Below are positions 7,389 through 16,689 of a stretch of 34,246 bases of DNA, in pieces. This DNA is from Paracoccaceae bacterium (lineage in GTDB: Bacteria > Pseudomonadota > Alphaproteobacteria > Rhodobacterales > Rhodobacteraceae): positions 1 through 34,246 of the forward strand of contig JADZAO010000121.1 in assembly GCA_020852535.1 (NCBI GenBank), in the 5' to 3' direction. The translations under genes were made by a program, and so were the position numbers. The notes below the pieces were generated by a model that worked only from the letters and a program-made list of their open reading frames with translations, ran no database searches and was not told where the DNA came from. How positions within the stretch are numbered: position 1 is the first letter of the stretch; each line of letters opens with the position of its first letter.

Positions 7389-8078
7389 ATGACCATCGAG
7401 AAAACAAATCGTATCGTGCTCATGATTAGCACGGCGTTAATAGCTATAGCCACGACACACGCAGGCGCGGAAGAGGCCGTCACGGAAAAGGAAGTTTTTA
7501 CGCAGTTTATAGATCCTGTAATTTTTAATACTTCATATGTGTTTCTCGACGACTATAGCTATAGCATTTTTTCTTGGGACGACCTCAATATTGGTAATGC
7601 CATACTTAATGAGCTCAGCGATGAGCATGGTGGACGGGTAGTCGTTGATGAGATCAGCACCGAATATGAAGGGTTGTGCAATTCTTGGCGAATGTTGATC
7701 GAAAAGGGTGACGCTGACCTCTTAACGAGCCGAATACAAAAAGAGTTAAAAGAATTTAACTCCAGCATGCGGAAAAAAATTGTCAGCGCCAGAAGCGACG
7801 CCATCAACAACACCTTGTATTTAAATGAAGAGGAAAAAAATAAATGGAACGAAAACCCTGAGGTTCGGGAAGCTGAAAGAAAGATTGAAGCCAATATAGT
7901 GAAATACCTGCGCGGCATAAAAACTGATAGAGTTTATAATAATATGCAGATGGGTACACAGGTATGTGAGACCATACAAGAGGTTAAGGACTCTATAAGG
8001 AAACGAGATCATTACTATGCTGAAAAGGACAAACTAGATAAAGCGTTTGCGCCGGATAACCCACAGGAAGGAAACTAA
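7389..8078 (+). CDS. Exported protein of unknown function
   Basis: I choose ATG 7389, preceded by a strong AGGAGAGGAGG sequence; ATG 7365 is in frame upstream and would add eight residues. The product has 229 residues. Residues 1-27 form a signal peptide ending in the small-residue run THAGAEE, so cleavage after AGA is likely and the protein should be periplasmic. The mature part is charged and helical with few glycines, and has two cysteines (in EGLCNSW and TQVCETI) that could form a disulphide. No known domain recognised. It sits between the small membrane peptide and the broken repeat gene in the same A+T-rich patch (30-35% G+C in sampled lines against 55% in the following operon). Confidence 0.65.
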   Translation: MTIEKTNRIVLMISTALIAIATTHAGAEEAVTEKEVFTQFIDPVIFNTSYVFLDDYSYSIFSWDDLNIGNAILNELSDEHGGRVVVDEISTEYEGLCNSWRMLIEKGDADLLTSRIQKELKEFNSSMRKKIVSARSDAINNTLYLNEEEKNKWNENPEVREAERKIEANIVKYLRGIKTDRVYNNMQMGTQVCETIQEVKDSIRKRDHYYAEKDKLDKAFAPDNPQEGN

Positions 8079-8079
8079 A

Positions 8080-8127
8080 ATGCCTTTTATGATCATAATA
8101 CTGCTGCTGATTTTATTCCAACACTGA
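8080..8127 (+). CDS. Tiny hydrophobic ORF, 15 residues
   Basis: ATG 8080 follows AGGAAGGAAA at a suitable distance and starts two bases after the stop of the exported protein. It encodes MPFMIIILLLILFQH and stops at TGA 8125-8127. It could be a membrane micro-peptide or merely a leader translated before the repeat gene that follows. Only the ribosome-binding site and position support it. Confidence 0.25.
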   Translation: MPFMIIILLLILFQH

Positions 8128-8144
8128 CGGAAAAGAATAATGAA

Positions 8145-8411
8145 ATGATACATAATTTTAATAAAGCTGGCTTTGATCGCGATGGGTTTAATCGTAGCGA
8201 CTACGATAAGTGGGGTTACGACCGCGATGGATGGAATATCGAGGGCTAAGACGTTAGCGGCTGGAATCTCAAAGATTACGACAAAAATGGCAGGGATTGT
8301 TTTGGCTTTAGTAGAAATTTGATCCACCGCGATACGGGAACATCTTACGGACCCGATGGGTATAATCGAAATGGATACGATGCTAACGGCAATGCACGGA
8401 AAGGAAACTGA
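8145..8411 (+). pseudogene. Broken Gly-Tyr-Asp repeat gene with in-frame TAA
   Basis: From ATG 8145 the frame encodes G-[FY]-[DN]-x-x units (GFDRD, GFNRS, GYDRD, GWNIE), reaches TAA at 8247-8249, and then continues in the same frame with more units (GWNLK, GFSRN) to TGA 8409-8411. The last part, IHRDTGTSYGPDGYNRNGYD, is the same longer module that occurs twice in the protein at 6291-6590. The two genes are therefore paralogues and this copy carries a nonsense mutation. The frame is otherwise intact across the stop, so the mutation is recent, or the stop is read through, or it is a sequencing error. No strong ribosome-binding site precedes 8145. Confidence 0.7.
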
Positions 8412-8704
8412 ACACTGACAATAGAAGACTCTACACGAGTGCCCATGCCGGGACCAAATGAAAAGACTGAACAGGAATAAAACGACCCATTAGGAACCCC
8501 AAAACGGGTTTATTGAAACAGTGCGAGTATATGAAACTGACCAAATTTCCAGATTATAGAACAGTAACGAAATATCCATAGATCAGGGCGCATTCGAACA
8601 ACATACAAGGACATACTAAAATCACACTAAACAAACACTTTCTTTTTACTTTCGACTACAATAGGTTGACCAACTAGGGCAATGTTCCGGACAAGGATTC
8701 TACG

Positions 8705-9889
8705 ATGAGAAAACTGCTTCTTATCACAACCACGAGTGCACTTTTTGCCGGTGCTGCCACTGCAGAAGATGTGAAACTCGGTGTGCTGATGGGGTTTACT
8801 GGTCCCATTGAATCACTAGTACCTAACATGTCGGCATCGGCCAAGATAGCGATCGAAGAAGTCAACCAGTCAGGCCTGTTTCTTAACGGGTCGACCCTGA
8901 TCGCAGTGGAAGCTGACTCAACCTGCATCGATTCTGCTGCTGCCACTTCAGCTGCTGAGCGTTTAATCACGACCGATAACGTCGCTGGCATCATCGGTGC
9001 GGACTGCTCGGGTGTGACCAGTGCTGTATTACAAAACGTTGCCCGCCCCAATGGCGTGGTGATGATCTCGCCCTCAGCCACCTCGCCCTCACTGACGACT
9101 GCCAAAGATGACGGTCTGTTTTTCCGCACCGCGCCTTCAGACACGCGCGAAGGCGAAGTCATGGCCGACAGCGTGTTTGAAAAGGGCTTTAAATCGGTCG
9201 CCCTGACCTACACAAACAATGACTATGGCAAGGGCCTCTCGGAGGCTTTCGCCACCGCCTACACAGCCAAAGGTGGCATAATCACAATCCATGCGGCACA
9301 TGAAGATGGCAAGGCCGACTACTCAGCCGAAGTCGGTGCGCTGGCGGCTGCCGGTGGAGACATCCTCGTCGTCGTGGGCTACCTCGGCCAAGGTGGTCAG
9401 GGCATCATTCAAGGTTCACTCGACTCAGGAGCCTTCGACAAATTCGTGCTACCGGACGGCATGGTCGGCGACGCGTTGCCCGCAGCCATCGGTCCGGCTC
9501 TGAACGGTTCATTCGGCCAAATCGCGGGTTCGGATTCAACCGGTGCTGCAACTTTCGAAGCAAAAGCTAAGGAACACGGATTCGATGGCACTTCGGCCTA
9601 TTCACCGGGAACATATGACGCAGCAGCCTTGTTTGCCTTGGCTATGCAGGCTGCAAAGTCGACAAAATCGGCTGATTACGCGGGCAAGATTCTAAATATA
9701 GCCAACGCTCCGGGCGAGAAGATCTATGCAGGCGAATTGGCCAAGGGCCTACAACTGATCCTCGACGGTCAGGACATCGATTTCGAAGGCACGACTGCAA
9801 TTGAACTGATCGGACCGGGCGACAGCGCCGGTCGCTACCGCGAAATCGAAGTCAAGAACGGCAAGATCGAGACGGTCGGTTTCCGCTGA
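8705..9889 (+). CDS. Branched-chain amino-acid type ABC transporter, periplasmic binding protein
   Basis: First gene of a five-gene liv operon. The 394-residue product starts at ATG 8705 after an AAGGA site and has a clear signal peptide (residues 1-20, ending AGAATA before EDVKLG). The mature protein has the type I periplasmic-binding fold of the Leu/Ile/Val family: VKLGVLMGFTGPIES, then GVTSAVLQNVARPNGVVMISPSATSP, then YTNNDYGKGLSEAF. It captures the substrate for LivHM. The real ligand could be an amino acid, amide or related compound. The 293 bases upstream should hold the operon promoter, but I see no convincing -35/-10 pair. Confidence 0.92.
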   Translation: MRKLLLITTTSALFAGAATAEDVKLGVLMGFTGPIESLVPNMSASAKIAIEEVNQSGLFLNGSTLIAVEADSTCIDSAAATSAAERLITTDNVAGIIGADCSGVTSAVLQNVARPNGVVMISPSATSPSLTTAKDDGLFFRTAPSDTREGEVMADSVFEKGFKSVALTYTNNDYGKGLSEAFATAYTAKGGIITIHAAHEDGKADYSAEVGALAAAGGDILVVVGYLGQGGQGIIQGSLDSGAFDKFVLPDGMVGDALPAAIGPALNGSFGQIAGSDSTGAATFEAKAKEHGFDGTSAYSPGTYDAAALFALAMQAAKSTKSADYAGKILNIANAPGEKIYAGELAKGLQLILDGQDIDFEGTTAIELIGPGDSAGRYREIEVKNGKIETVGFR

Positions 9890-9953
9890 TCACACAAAAG
9901 ACTTAATATAATAAGGCGGCCCGGGCCATTAATTTGAAAAAAGCCCTGCGCCA

Positions 9954-9969
9954 CGCCGGAGAACCGGCG
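9954..9969 (+). promoter_or_regulatory. Intercistronic hairpin between the binding protein and livG
   Basis: CGCCGG and CCGGCG pair perfectly around AGAA, directly before the livG ribosome-binding site. A second palindrome (GGCCCGGGCC, 9918-9927) lies just upstream. Such structures between a binding-protein gene and its transporter genes commonly protect the upstream mRNA and lower downstream expression; here that role is inferred. Confidence 0.5.
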
Positions 9970-9979
9970 GGAGAAACGA

Positions 9980-10771
9980 ATGATCGTTGTCGAGGATCTA
10001 CACTGTCATTTCGGCAGTTTCCATGCCGTTGACGGAGCATCTTTTACCATTAAGACGGGCTCAATCACGGGATTGATAGGGCCCAATGGCGCAGGAAAAA
10101 CAACTCTGTTTAATGTGATCGCAGGGCGTCTACCGCCCACCAGCGGACGTGTGATCATGAACGGCGAGGATATCACCGGCCTGCCACCGCACAAGTTGTT
10201 CGCCAAGGGACTACTGCGCACGTTTCAAATCGCACATGAGTTCGGATCGATGACAGTACGCGAGAACCTAATGATGGTCCCGTCGCGTCAGAAAGGCGAA
10301 AGGCTCTGGAACGCATGGTTCACCCCCAAGGCCGTAGCCAAAGAAGAGGCGGCGCTGCGTGCCAAGGCCGACGAATTGCTGGAATTTTTGACCATCAGCC
10401 ATCTGGCCGAACAGAAGGCAAGCCAGATTTCTGGCGGTCAAAAAAAGCTTTTGGAGCTGGGTCGGACCATGATGACGGACGCCAAAATCGTCTTCCTCGA
10501 TGAAGTGGGAGCAGGCGTGAACCGGACGCTTTTGAACACCATCGGGGATGCTATCGTGCGGCTGAACAAGGAGCGCGATTATACCTTCTGCGTGATCGAG
10601 CATGACATGGATTTTATCACCCGCCTTTGCGATCGAGTGATCTGCATGGCCGAGGGCAAGGTACTGGCGCAGGGTACGGTGAACGAGATAAAAAACGACG
10701 ATCGCGTAATCGAGGCCTATCTGGGAACCAGATTTAAAAACAAGGGAAACAAGGAAGCCGCGCATGCCTGA
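9980..10771 (+). CDS. livG: Branched-chain amino-acid ABC transporter ATP-binding protein LivG
   Basis: A 263-residue ABC ATPase that powers the LivHM permease together with LivF. Walker A is GPNGAGKTT (residues 34-42), the signature is ISGGQKKLLEL, Walker B is IVFLDE, and the H-loop is VIEHDMDFI. The residues after Walker B read LDEVGAGVN rather than the usual LDEPxAGLN; catalytic Glu is kept, so it should be active. The 3' end runs eight bases past a possible early livF start, but the likely livF ATG is further on. Confidence 0.93.
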   Translation: MIVVEDLHCHFGSFHAVDGASFTIKTGSITGLIGPNGAGKTTLFNVIAGRLPPTSGRVIMNGEDITGLPPHKLFAKGLLRTFQIAHEFGSMTVRENLMMVPSRQKGERLWNAWFTPKAVAKEEAALRAKADELLEFLTISHLAEQKASQISGGQKKLLELGRTMMTDAKIVFLDEVGAGVNRTLLNTIGDAIVRLNKERDYTFCVIEHDMDFITRLCDRVICMAEGKVLAQGTVNEIKNDDRVIEAYLGTRFKNKGNKEAAHA

Positions 10772-10823
10772 CGCTGCTGTTGCTCCCGCCCGCGAATTTT
10801 CACCAAGGAAAACGAGGTGCAGC

Positions 10824-11534
10824 ATGGCTGAACCTTTTCTAATCGGCGAGGCCATGACCGGCGGCTATGGCGGGGCCGACATCCTGCATGATTGCACAAT
10901 TTCCGTCGAAAAAGGCCAAATCGCCGTGATCGTCGGACCAAATGGTGCCGGAAAATCGACCGCGATGAAGGCGATGTTTGGCATGCTGAAGCTGCGAACG
11001 GGCCATGTAAGGCTAGCAGGAGAAAATATTACTGCACTGTCACCGCAAGACCGCGTAGCAAAAGGCATGGGCTTCGTACCACAGACCCATAACATCTTCA
11101 CCTCAATGACAGTGGAAGAAAACCTCGAAATGGGAGCCTTCATACGCCGCGATGATTTTGCCGATACGCTGGCACAGGTTTACGACCTGTTCCCGATCCT
11201 TAAACAGAAACGGTTTCAGCCAGCTGGAGAGCTTTCAGGTGGACAGCGCCAGCAAGTAGCCGTTGGTCGTGCTTTGATGACACAGCCGAAGGTCCTGATG
11301 CTGGACGAGCCGACCGCCGGTATTTCACCCATTATAATGGGTGAATTGTTCGAGCGAATCATCGAGATAGCCCGTACGGGTATTTCGATCATGATGGTTG
11401 AACAAAATGCACGGCAGGCACTGGATATCGCCGACAAGGGTTATGTATTAGTACAAGGCTCAAACCGTTTTACCGGCACCGGAACGACCCTGCTGGCCAA
11501 CCCGGAAGTTCGTCGTTCCTTCCTTGGAGGTTGA
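10824..11534 (+). CDS. livF: Branched-chain amino-acid ABC transporter ATP-binding protein LivF
   Basis: The second ATPase of the transporter. I choose ATG 10824, preceded by GAGG at good distance, giving 236 residues, the normal LivF length. The frame is open from 10764, but that would add 20 unusual residues overlapping livG. Motifs are Walker A GPNGAGKST, signature LSGGQRQQVAVGRALM, Walker B VLMLDEPTAGISP and H-loop MMVEQNARQAL. The gene stops one base before livH. Confidence 0.92.
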   Translation: MAEPFLIGEAMTGGYGGADILHDCTISVEKGQIAVIVGPNGAGKSTAMKAMFGMLKLRTGHVRLAGENITALSPQDRVAKGMGFVPQTHNIFTSMTVEENLEMGAFIRRDDFADTLAQVYDLFPILKQKRFQPAGELSGGQRQQVAVGRALMTQPKVLMLDEPTAGISPIIMGELFERIIEIARTGISIMMVEQNARQALDIADKGYVLVQGSNRFTGTGTTLLANPEVRRSFLGG

Positions 11535-11535
11535 G

Positions 11536-12546
11536 ATGGATTTTCTAAACGCGTTAATCGCCTTTCTCAACTTCGTCTTCGTACCCGGTCTGGCCTATGG
11601 CGCGCAGTTAGCGCTAGGGGCACTAGGAATTACACTGATCTACGGCATCTTACGCTTTTCCAATTTTGCGCATGGCGACACGATGGCCTTCGGCACTATG
11701 GTGACAATCTATACCACTTGGGGTTTGCAGGCGGCCGGGATCACTTTAGGTGTCTTACCGACCGCCCTTCTGGGTCTTCCCGTAGGCATCGCTGCGACTG
11801 CATTTCTAACCTTAGCTACGGACAGGATAATTTACAAATTCTACCGTAAAAATAAAGCCCTACCAACCGTTCTTGTGATGGTTTCAATGGGCGTAATGTT
11901 TGTACTGAATGGCATCGTGCGCCTTTTTATCGGGGTGGAAGAACAAAACTTTGCAGATGGAGAGCGCTTTCTGATCTCGACGGGTGATTTCAAGGCAATG
12001 ACAGGTCTGGCCGAAGGTCTAGCGATCAAATCGACGCAGGCGATCACGGTCATAGTGGCAGTGCTCGTGGTGACGTGGCTATTTTGGTTCCTGCAGAAAA
12101 CACGCACCGGCAAGTCGATGCGGGCTTTTTCCGACAACGAGGAACTAGCGCTTTTATCAAGCATCAACCCCGACCGCGTGGTGCAAATGACATGGATCAT
12201 CGCCGCTGCATTGGCGACAATTGCTGGGGTGCTTTACGGCTTGGATAAGTCGTTCAAGCCCTTCACCTATTTCCAGCTTTTACTGCCAATCTTCGCGGCC
12301 GCAATCGTGGGCGGCCTTGGCAATCCGCTGGGTGCCATCGCAGGTGGTTTCATCATCGCTTTCTCGGAAGTAACCGTCACTTATGCTTGGACAAAGGTGC
12401 TGACCTATGTGCTACCCGAGAGCATGGCGCCTAAAAATCTGATCCAGCTGATCTCCACCGACTACAAATTGGCAGTCAGTTTCGTAATTCTAATCCTTGT
12501 ATTACTGTTCATGCCAACAGGACTTTTTAAAGGGAAATCAGTATGA
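11536..12546 (+). CDS. livH: Branched-chain amino-acid ABC transporter permease LivH
   Basis: An inner-membrane permease of 336 residues with about eight hydrophobic segments. The start is ATG 11536 with GGAGG nine bases upstream, inside the end of livF; an in-frame TTG at 11524 is less likely. Family hallmarks are the N-terminal GLAYGAQLALGALGITLIYG and the cytoplasmic-loop region KSMRAFSDNEELALL followed by AAALATIAGVLYG. It pairs with LivM to form the channel. The stop overlaps the livM start by four bases (ATGA). Confidence 0.93.
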   Translation: MDFLNALIAFLNFVFVPGLAYGAQLALGALGITLIYGILRFSNFAHGDTMAFGTMVTIYTTWGLQAAGITLGVLPTALLGLPVGIAATAFLTLATDRIIYKFYRKNKALPTVLVMVSMGVMFVLNGIVRLFIGVEEQNFADGERFLISTGDFKAMTGLAEGLAIKSTQAITVIVAVLVVTWLFWFLQKTRTGKSMRAFSDNEELALLSSINPDRVVQMTWIIAAALATIAGVLYGLDKSFKPFTYFQLLLPIFAAAIVGGLGNPLGAIAGGFIIAFSEVTVTYAWTKVLTYVLPESMAPKNLIQLISTDYKLAVSFVILILVLLFMPTGLFKGKSV

Positions 12547-13841
12547 GCCGGTCTGCTGTTCTCTTTAGTGCGCTAACGCTGCTTTATATCAGCACGGGGA
12601 TCATATTCAGCTGGAACCTTGCACTGTCGATCCTAATAATGGGACTTTTGTCAAGCATCATGGCGCTGGGGGTCAATATCCAGTTGGGCTATGCAGGTCT
12701 CTTCAACACCGGCATCATGGGCTTTACCGCGCTAGGTGGTCTGGCTGTCGTGCTCGTATCCGCGCAGCCCGTTGTGGCAGGCTGGAATGCAGGCGGGCCG
12801 GGTATTCTAGCAGGCCTGCTCCTTGGAGCCGCAACGCTGGCGCTAACGATCTTTATCTGGAATCGAATGGCGACAGGACGCGTGCGAATACTAATAACCA
12901 TCATCATTCTAATAATCGGCTTCATACTGTTTCGCACCGTGATAGACCCCGCCATAATAGCTGTGGAAACGAACGATCCGGCCTCTTACGGCAACCTTGG
13001 AGGGCTTGGCTTGCCGTCACTACTGGCATGGCCGGTGGGCGGTTTACTCGCAGCTGTGGCGGCTTGGGCCATCGGCAAAACAGCACTAGGTTTGCGGTCT
13101 GACTATCTAGCTATCGCCACGCTGGGGATCGCCGAAATCATCGTGGCAGTGATGCGAAATGAGGACTGGCTGGCACGAGGAGTAAAGAATATCGACGAAC
13201 TCCCTCGCCCGTGGCCGGTGCCTTACGAGGTGGTTTTACAAAAAGACCCTAGTTTCATCGACTGGGCGCTGCGCTGGGGCTTCGATACTGTCACCTCCTC
13301 AACCATAATCGTAAAGTTATGCTATGTGGTAATGTTCTCGCTTGTGCTTCTACCTTTGATCTGGCTGTCGGAACGGGCACTGCATTCGCCTTGGGGCCGA
13401 ATGATGCGTGCGATCCGCGACAACGAGGTTGCGGCAAGCGCAATGGGCAAGAACGTAACCAAACGCCATTTGCAAATTTTCATCCTCGGCTCGTCCATCG
13501 TCGGCATAGCTGGAGCAATGATGACGAGCATGGAAGGACAGCTGATCCCCGGAGCCTATAATCCACTGCGCTTTACCTTCCTGATCTGGGTGATGGCGAT
13601 CGTGGGCGGATCGGGCAACAACTGGGGCTCGGTACTAGGCGGGTTGCTGATCAGCTGGCTTTGGCTGATTGTCGAAAGCCTTGGCCCCGGCCTAATGATC
13701 ATTCTGACCAACGGAATACCTGATGGCTGGTTAAAGACGCATCTGGTCGAAAGCGCACCACATATGCGCCTGCTGACACTAGGAGTGATATTACTAGTGG
13801 TGCTGCGCTTCAGCCCAAGAGGGCTAATCCCCGAGAAATAA
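12543..13841 (+). CDS. livM: Branched-chain amino-acid ABC transporter permease LivM
   Basis: The last gene of the operon, 432 residues, with multiple membrane segments. Typical LivM stretches are LGVNIQLGYAGLFNTGIMGFTALGG near the N-terminus, LGLRSDYLAIATLGIAEII in the middle, and GRMMRAIRDNEVAASAMGKN, the loop that contacts the ATPases. It starts by an ATGA overlap with livH, so production is coupled. After its stop, 148 bases separate it from the convergent res gene; no clear terminator is visible there, and this is the left edge of the restriction island. Confidence 0.93.
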   Translation: MSRSAVLFSALTLLYISTGIIFSWNLALSILIMGLLSSIMALGVNIQLGYAGLFNTGIMGFTALGGLAVVLVSAQPVVAGWNAGGPGILAGLLLGAATLALTIFIWNRMATGRVRILITIIILIIGFILFRTVIDPAIIAVETNDPASYGNLGGLGLPSLLAWPVGGLLAAVAAWAIGKTALGLRSDYLAIATLGIAEIIVAVMRNEDWLARGVKNIDELPRPWPVPYEVVLQKDPSFIDWALRWGFDTVTSSTIIVKLCYVVMFSLVLLPLIWLSERALHSPWGRMMRAIRDNEVAASAMGKNVTKRHLQIFILGSSIVGIAGAMMTSMEGQLIPGAYNPLRFTFLIWVMAIVGGSGNNWGSVLGGLLISWLWLIVESLGPGLMIILTNGIPDGWLKTHLVESAPHMRLLTLGVILLVVLRFSPRGLIPEK

Positions 13842-13989
13842 ACGCAAAGAAACAAATAACACCATAGAACTACTAGATGTATCGCCCTTTGATAATTGGA
13901 CGAACAGGAAGCGCGAAACATCCCTTGTCGCTGTTCGAAGCAACTCGTTCATTCAGCCCCCTAAGCAATTTTTCCGGAACGCCAAAGCC

Positions 13990-16689
13990 CTACCCAAACT
14001 GCTTCATCAAAAATTCCAGCGTCATGTTCTCTGCAATCACGTCATGCGGACTAAGTGCATATTGCCACAGCTTCCCACCACAGGACCGCGCATGTTCACT
14101 CGCCCAAGAACACCACTGGATTGCAACATCGCGCTTTGCCAAAACATCCTTTTCCTGCATCTGCGCCGCCATTTTTAGTTCAAGCATCAGAATACAGTCG
14201 TCAGTCTCAGCGACAAAATCAGGCTGATATTCGAGATGGTCGTGGCCACTGCGGTAATACATCTGGAATTGACCCTTTGCGGGCCGTAGCCATTTCAGCG
14301 CCTCACGTTCGAGGATAACGGCCAGCTTGCGCTCCGTGTCCGAATGAAACTTCACTACCGTTGAGAGGCACTTCCTGAATCCACCGAACAGATATCGCGC
14401 CATATTGCTCTTGTCGGCGGGCGCTTCCCGGAAATCGAGCGGGGCTTCGCGTGACGCCGTAAATGCGGTTTCTTTAAGTTCCGAAAATCCTTGCCGAATC
14501 TCGTGGTGATATTCGACCGCTTCGTCTTTCCAGAAATGATCCTGCATCTGGGCATGAACTGCACGCGCGATTTCGCGCTGGTGTAATGACAAGACTTTCT
14601 TAGCGTCAGTCTCGGAAAGATAGGTTAGAAAGTGGCGCGCAACTTGTGCACCAAGTTCATAGAGAAAATTGGCATGTTCATCATAGGCAATGTCAGAAAA
14701 ATCGATCAGCCCGCTGACGACATAATCTTCCAATCGGTTTTCAAGGAACTTACCTTGTGACAGGCCGATAATATCAACCTGATCGGTGCGGAGGTGCTTG
14801 GCCCAAAGCTCGTCGCTCGGCGCAGGATAGCGCATACCAGACAGATCGAGGGTGAACGGATTGAAGCCAGCCTTAACTTCGCCCTTTGGCATGACAATGA
14901 TGCGAGGTATGTCTATGGTACGCTCAACCATCAATTTCGCAGTTGCAGAGATTACAGCTTCTATATCCGGTGCAGGTTTTGCGATGCCGTCAAGCTCAAG
15001 CTGCGGAACCTGATACCGGCTGCGCACCTCGCGTACGACCTGTTCCTGAACATCGGCACGGAAAAGATAAGAAACGCTAGGCACCTTATCAGGCTGACGC
15101 GCAAGTTTACGGAACTCATCATAGGCAAGCTGCGCGACACGAACATCATTCGGATCGGTGAACGCTGGTGCTTGCACAGGACCGGAAGCCCTTGCGGCGC
15201 CCTCGCTCTGCACTGATTGCAGACCGAGACTGCCAAGGATGGTCGGCGAGGACACGACCGTAACAGTCTTACGAATCAAATCCGCTTCATCAAGCACAAG
15301 AAGCTTCAAGCGGATCGTCGAGTTGGGATCGTTCGCCGCATCCACAATTTCCTGAAACCGGTCATGCGCGACGATGTTGAGACGATCCACGGCGGCGACA
15401 CCGGTGCGTTTACCGTAAGGCAGACGCAGCCCGCGTCCGATACTTTGCTCGATCAACGTGCGCGCATTGGCGGGGCGAAGCGGAATGATCGTATAAAGGT
15501 TGGTAACGTCCCAACCTTCTTTTAGCATGTTGACGTGTATGACGATCTCGACCGGATTGTCATTTTTTTCAACGGTCAAAAGCTTCTCGACCGTCTCCTC
15601 TTCCTTCACACTGGAATCGATCTGGATCACTTTGTCGGCATAGCGCCCATCGAAAAACGCATCTGATTGGATCAGTCGGCTCAGATCCGCCGCGTGGGTA
15701 GTATCGCGAGCAATCACCAGCACAAACGGCTTAACAATCTGCTCCCCATTCTCGCGCGCATAAGTTTCCAGATCGACCTTAACGCTTTCGTGCAGACGAA
15801 CGCCATCCTCCAGCTTCATCGTCTGGATCGTTTCAGGCGATTTTCCTGCCGGGTTGAAGTCCTTGCGAGTGACGACTGCCGGTTCTTTAACGAAGCCATC
15901 CTCCATCGCGCATGCAAGTGGGTAGTCGAAGATGACGTTCTTGAAGGCAACCGGCCCGCGGGTGCTTTCAAGAAATGGCGTCGCGGTCAGCTCTAGGCCA
16001 AGTACAGGCTTCAACTCATTGATCGCACGCATTCCGGCCGTGGCGCGGTATCGGTGCGATTCATCCATCAACAGCACCAAATCGGGCAGACTGGCAAGAT
16101 AGGCAAAATAGCCGCCCTCACCTATGATTTCTCGACTAGCCGATCGGATACGAGGGAAACGCCCGCCGCGAACCTCAGAGGATATTTTAGCGATGTTGAA
16201 AATGTTAATTGTCGTAGGGAACAGATTTCCACCTGAAGCGATATGCCGTTCAAAATTGTCACCGGTAGTGACAACCGGCGGAGAGATGGCGAACTCTGCG
16301 ATGCCTTTGAACACATATTTTGAGGTATTTTCCGTGAAATCTACGATTAACTTGTTATAGATCGTCAGGTTCGGTGCGAGAACGAAAAAGTTGTTGATAC
16401 CGTGCGCGATCTTCAAGTATGCGATGAAAGCACCCATTAGTCGCGTTTTTCCAACACCGGTAGCGAGAGCAAAACACAGCGACGGAAATTCACGCTCGAA
16501 ATCAACAACGCTTGGATATTCCTTGGCGATGATCTCAATCGCTGTGGCAAGATCGGTAGCGCGAGTCGGCGGCACAATCTCCATAATTCGATCAAGGATT
16601 TCGAGACTACGGCGCTGAGGCGGACGCAGGCTCATTCGACCAGATATAGCATTGACATGTCGCTGGTTGGAAGAAGGGGGGGCGTTCAT
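13990..16689 (-). CDS. res: Type III restriction enzyme Res subunit (helicase-nuclease)
   Basis: Res is the ATP-dependent translocase and endonuclease of type III restriction-modification and works only in complex with Mod. The 899-residue product has a superfamily 2 helicase core: motif I ATGVGKTRL (GVGKT at 78-82), motif II MDESHRY, later HVNMLKEGWDVTNLYTIIP, and motif VI EQSIGRGLRLPYG. The C-terminal nuclease has the PD-(D/E)xK arrangement with D824, E837 and K839 in PDF...ELK. All catalytic motifs are present, so it looks functional. Its ATG overlaps the mod stop (ATGA). N-terminal SLRPPQRRSLEIL is usual for this branch. Confidence 0.9.
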   Translation of the reverse strand: MNAPPSSNQRHVNAISGRMSLRPPQRRSLEILDRIMEIVPPTRATDLATAIEIIAKEYPSVVDFEREFPSLCFALATGVGKTRLMGAFIAYLKIAHGINNFFVLAPNLTIYNKLIVDFTENTSKYVFKGIAEFAISPPVVTTGDNFERHIASGGNLFPTTINIFNIAKISSEVRGGRFPRIRSASREIIGEGGYFAYLASLPDLVLLMDESHRYRATAGMRAINELKPVLGLELTATPFLESTRGPVAFKNVIFDYPLACAMEDGFVKEPAVVTRKDFNPAGKSPETIQTMKLEDGVRLHESVKVDLETYARENGEQIVKPFVLVIARDTTHAADLSRLIQSDAFFDGRYADKVIQIDSSVKEEETVEKLLTVEKNDNPVEIVIHVNMLKEGWDVTNLYTIIPLRPANARTLIEQSIGRGLRLPYGKRTGVAAVDRLNIVAHDRFQEIVDAANDPNSTIRLKLLVLDEADLIRKTVTVVSSPTILGSLGLQSVQSEGAARASGPVQAPAFTDPNDVRVAQLAYDEFRKLARQPDKVPSVSYLFRADVQEQVVREVRSRYQVPQLELDGIAKPAPDIEAVISATAKLMVERTIDIPRIIVMPKGEVKAGFNPFTLDLSGMRYPAPSDELWAKHLRTDQVDIIGLSQGKFLENRLEDYVVSGLIDFSDIAYDEHANFLYELGAQVARHFLTYLSETDAKKVLSLHQREIARAVHAQMQDHFWKDEAVEYHHEIRQGFSELKETAFTASREAPLDFREAPADKSNMARYLFGGFRKCLSTVVKFHSDTERKLAVILEREALKWLRPAKGQFQMYYRSGHDHLEYQPDFVAETDDCILMLELKMAAQMQEKDVLAKRDVAIQWCSWASEHARSCGGKLWQYALSPHDVIAENMTLEFLMKQFG

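Noticed and set aside
9918..9927. Palindrome GGCCCGGGCC as terminator after the binding-protein gene
   Set aside because: No T-run follows, and livG to livM clearly belong to the same operon.
10764..10823. Longer livF start at 10764
   Set aside because: Would overlap livG and add residues absent from the family; ATG 10824 has the ribosome-binding site and correct length.
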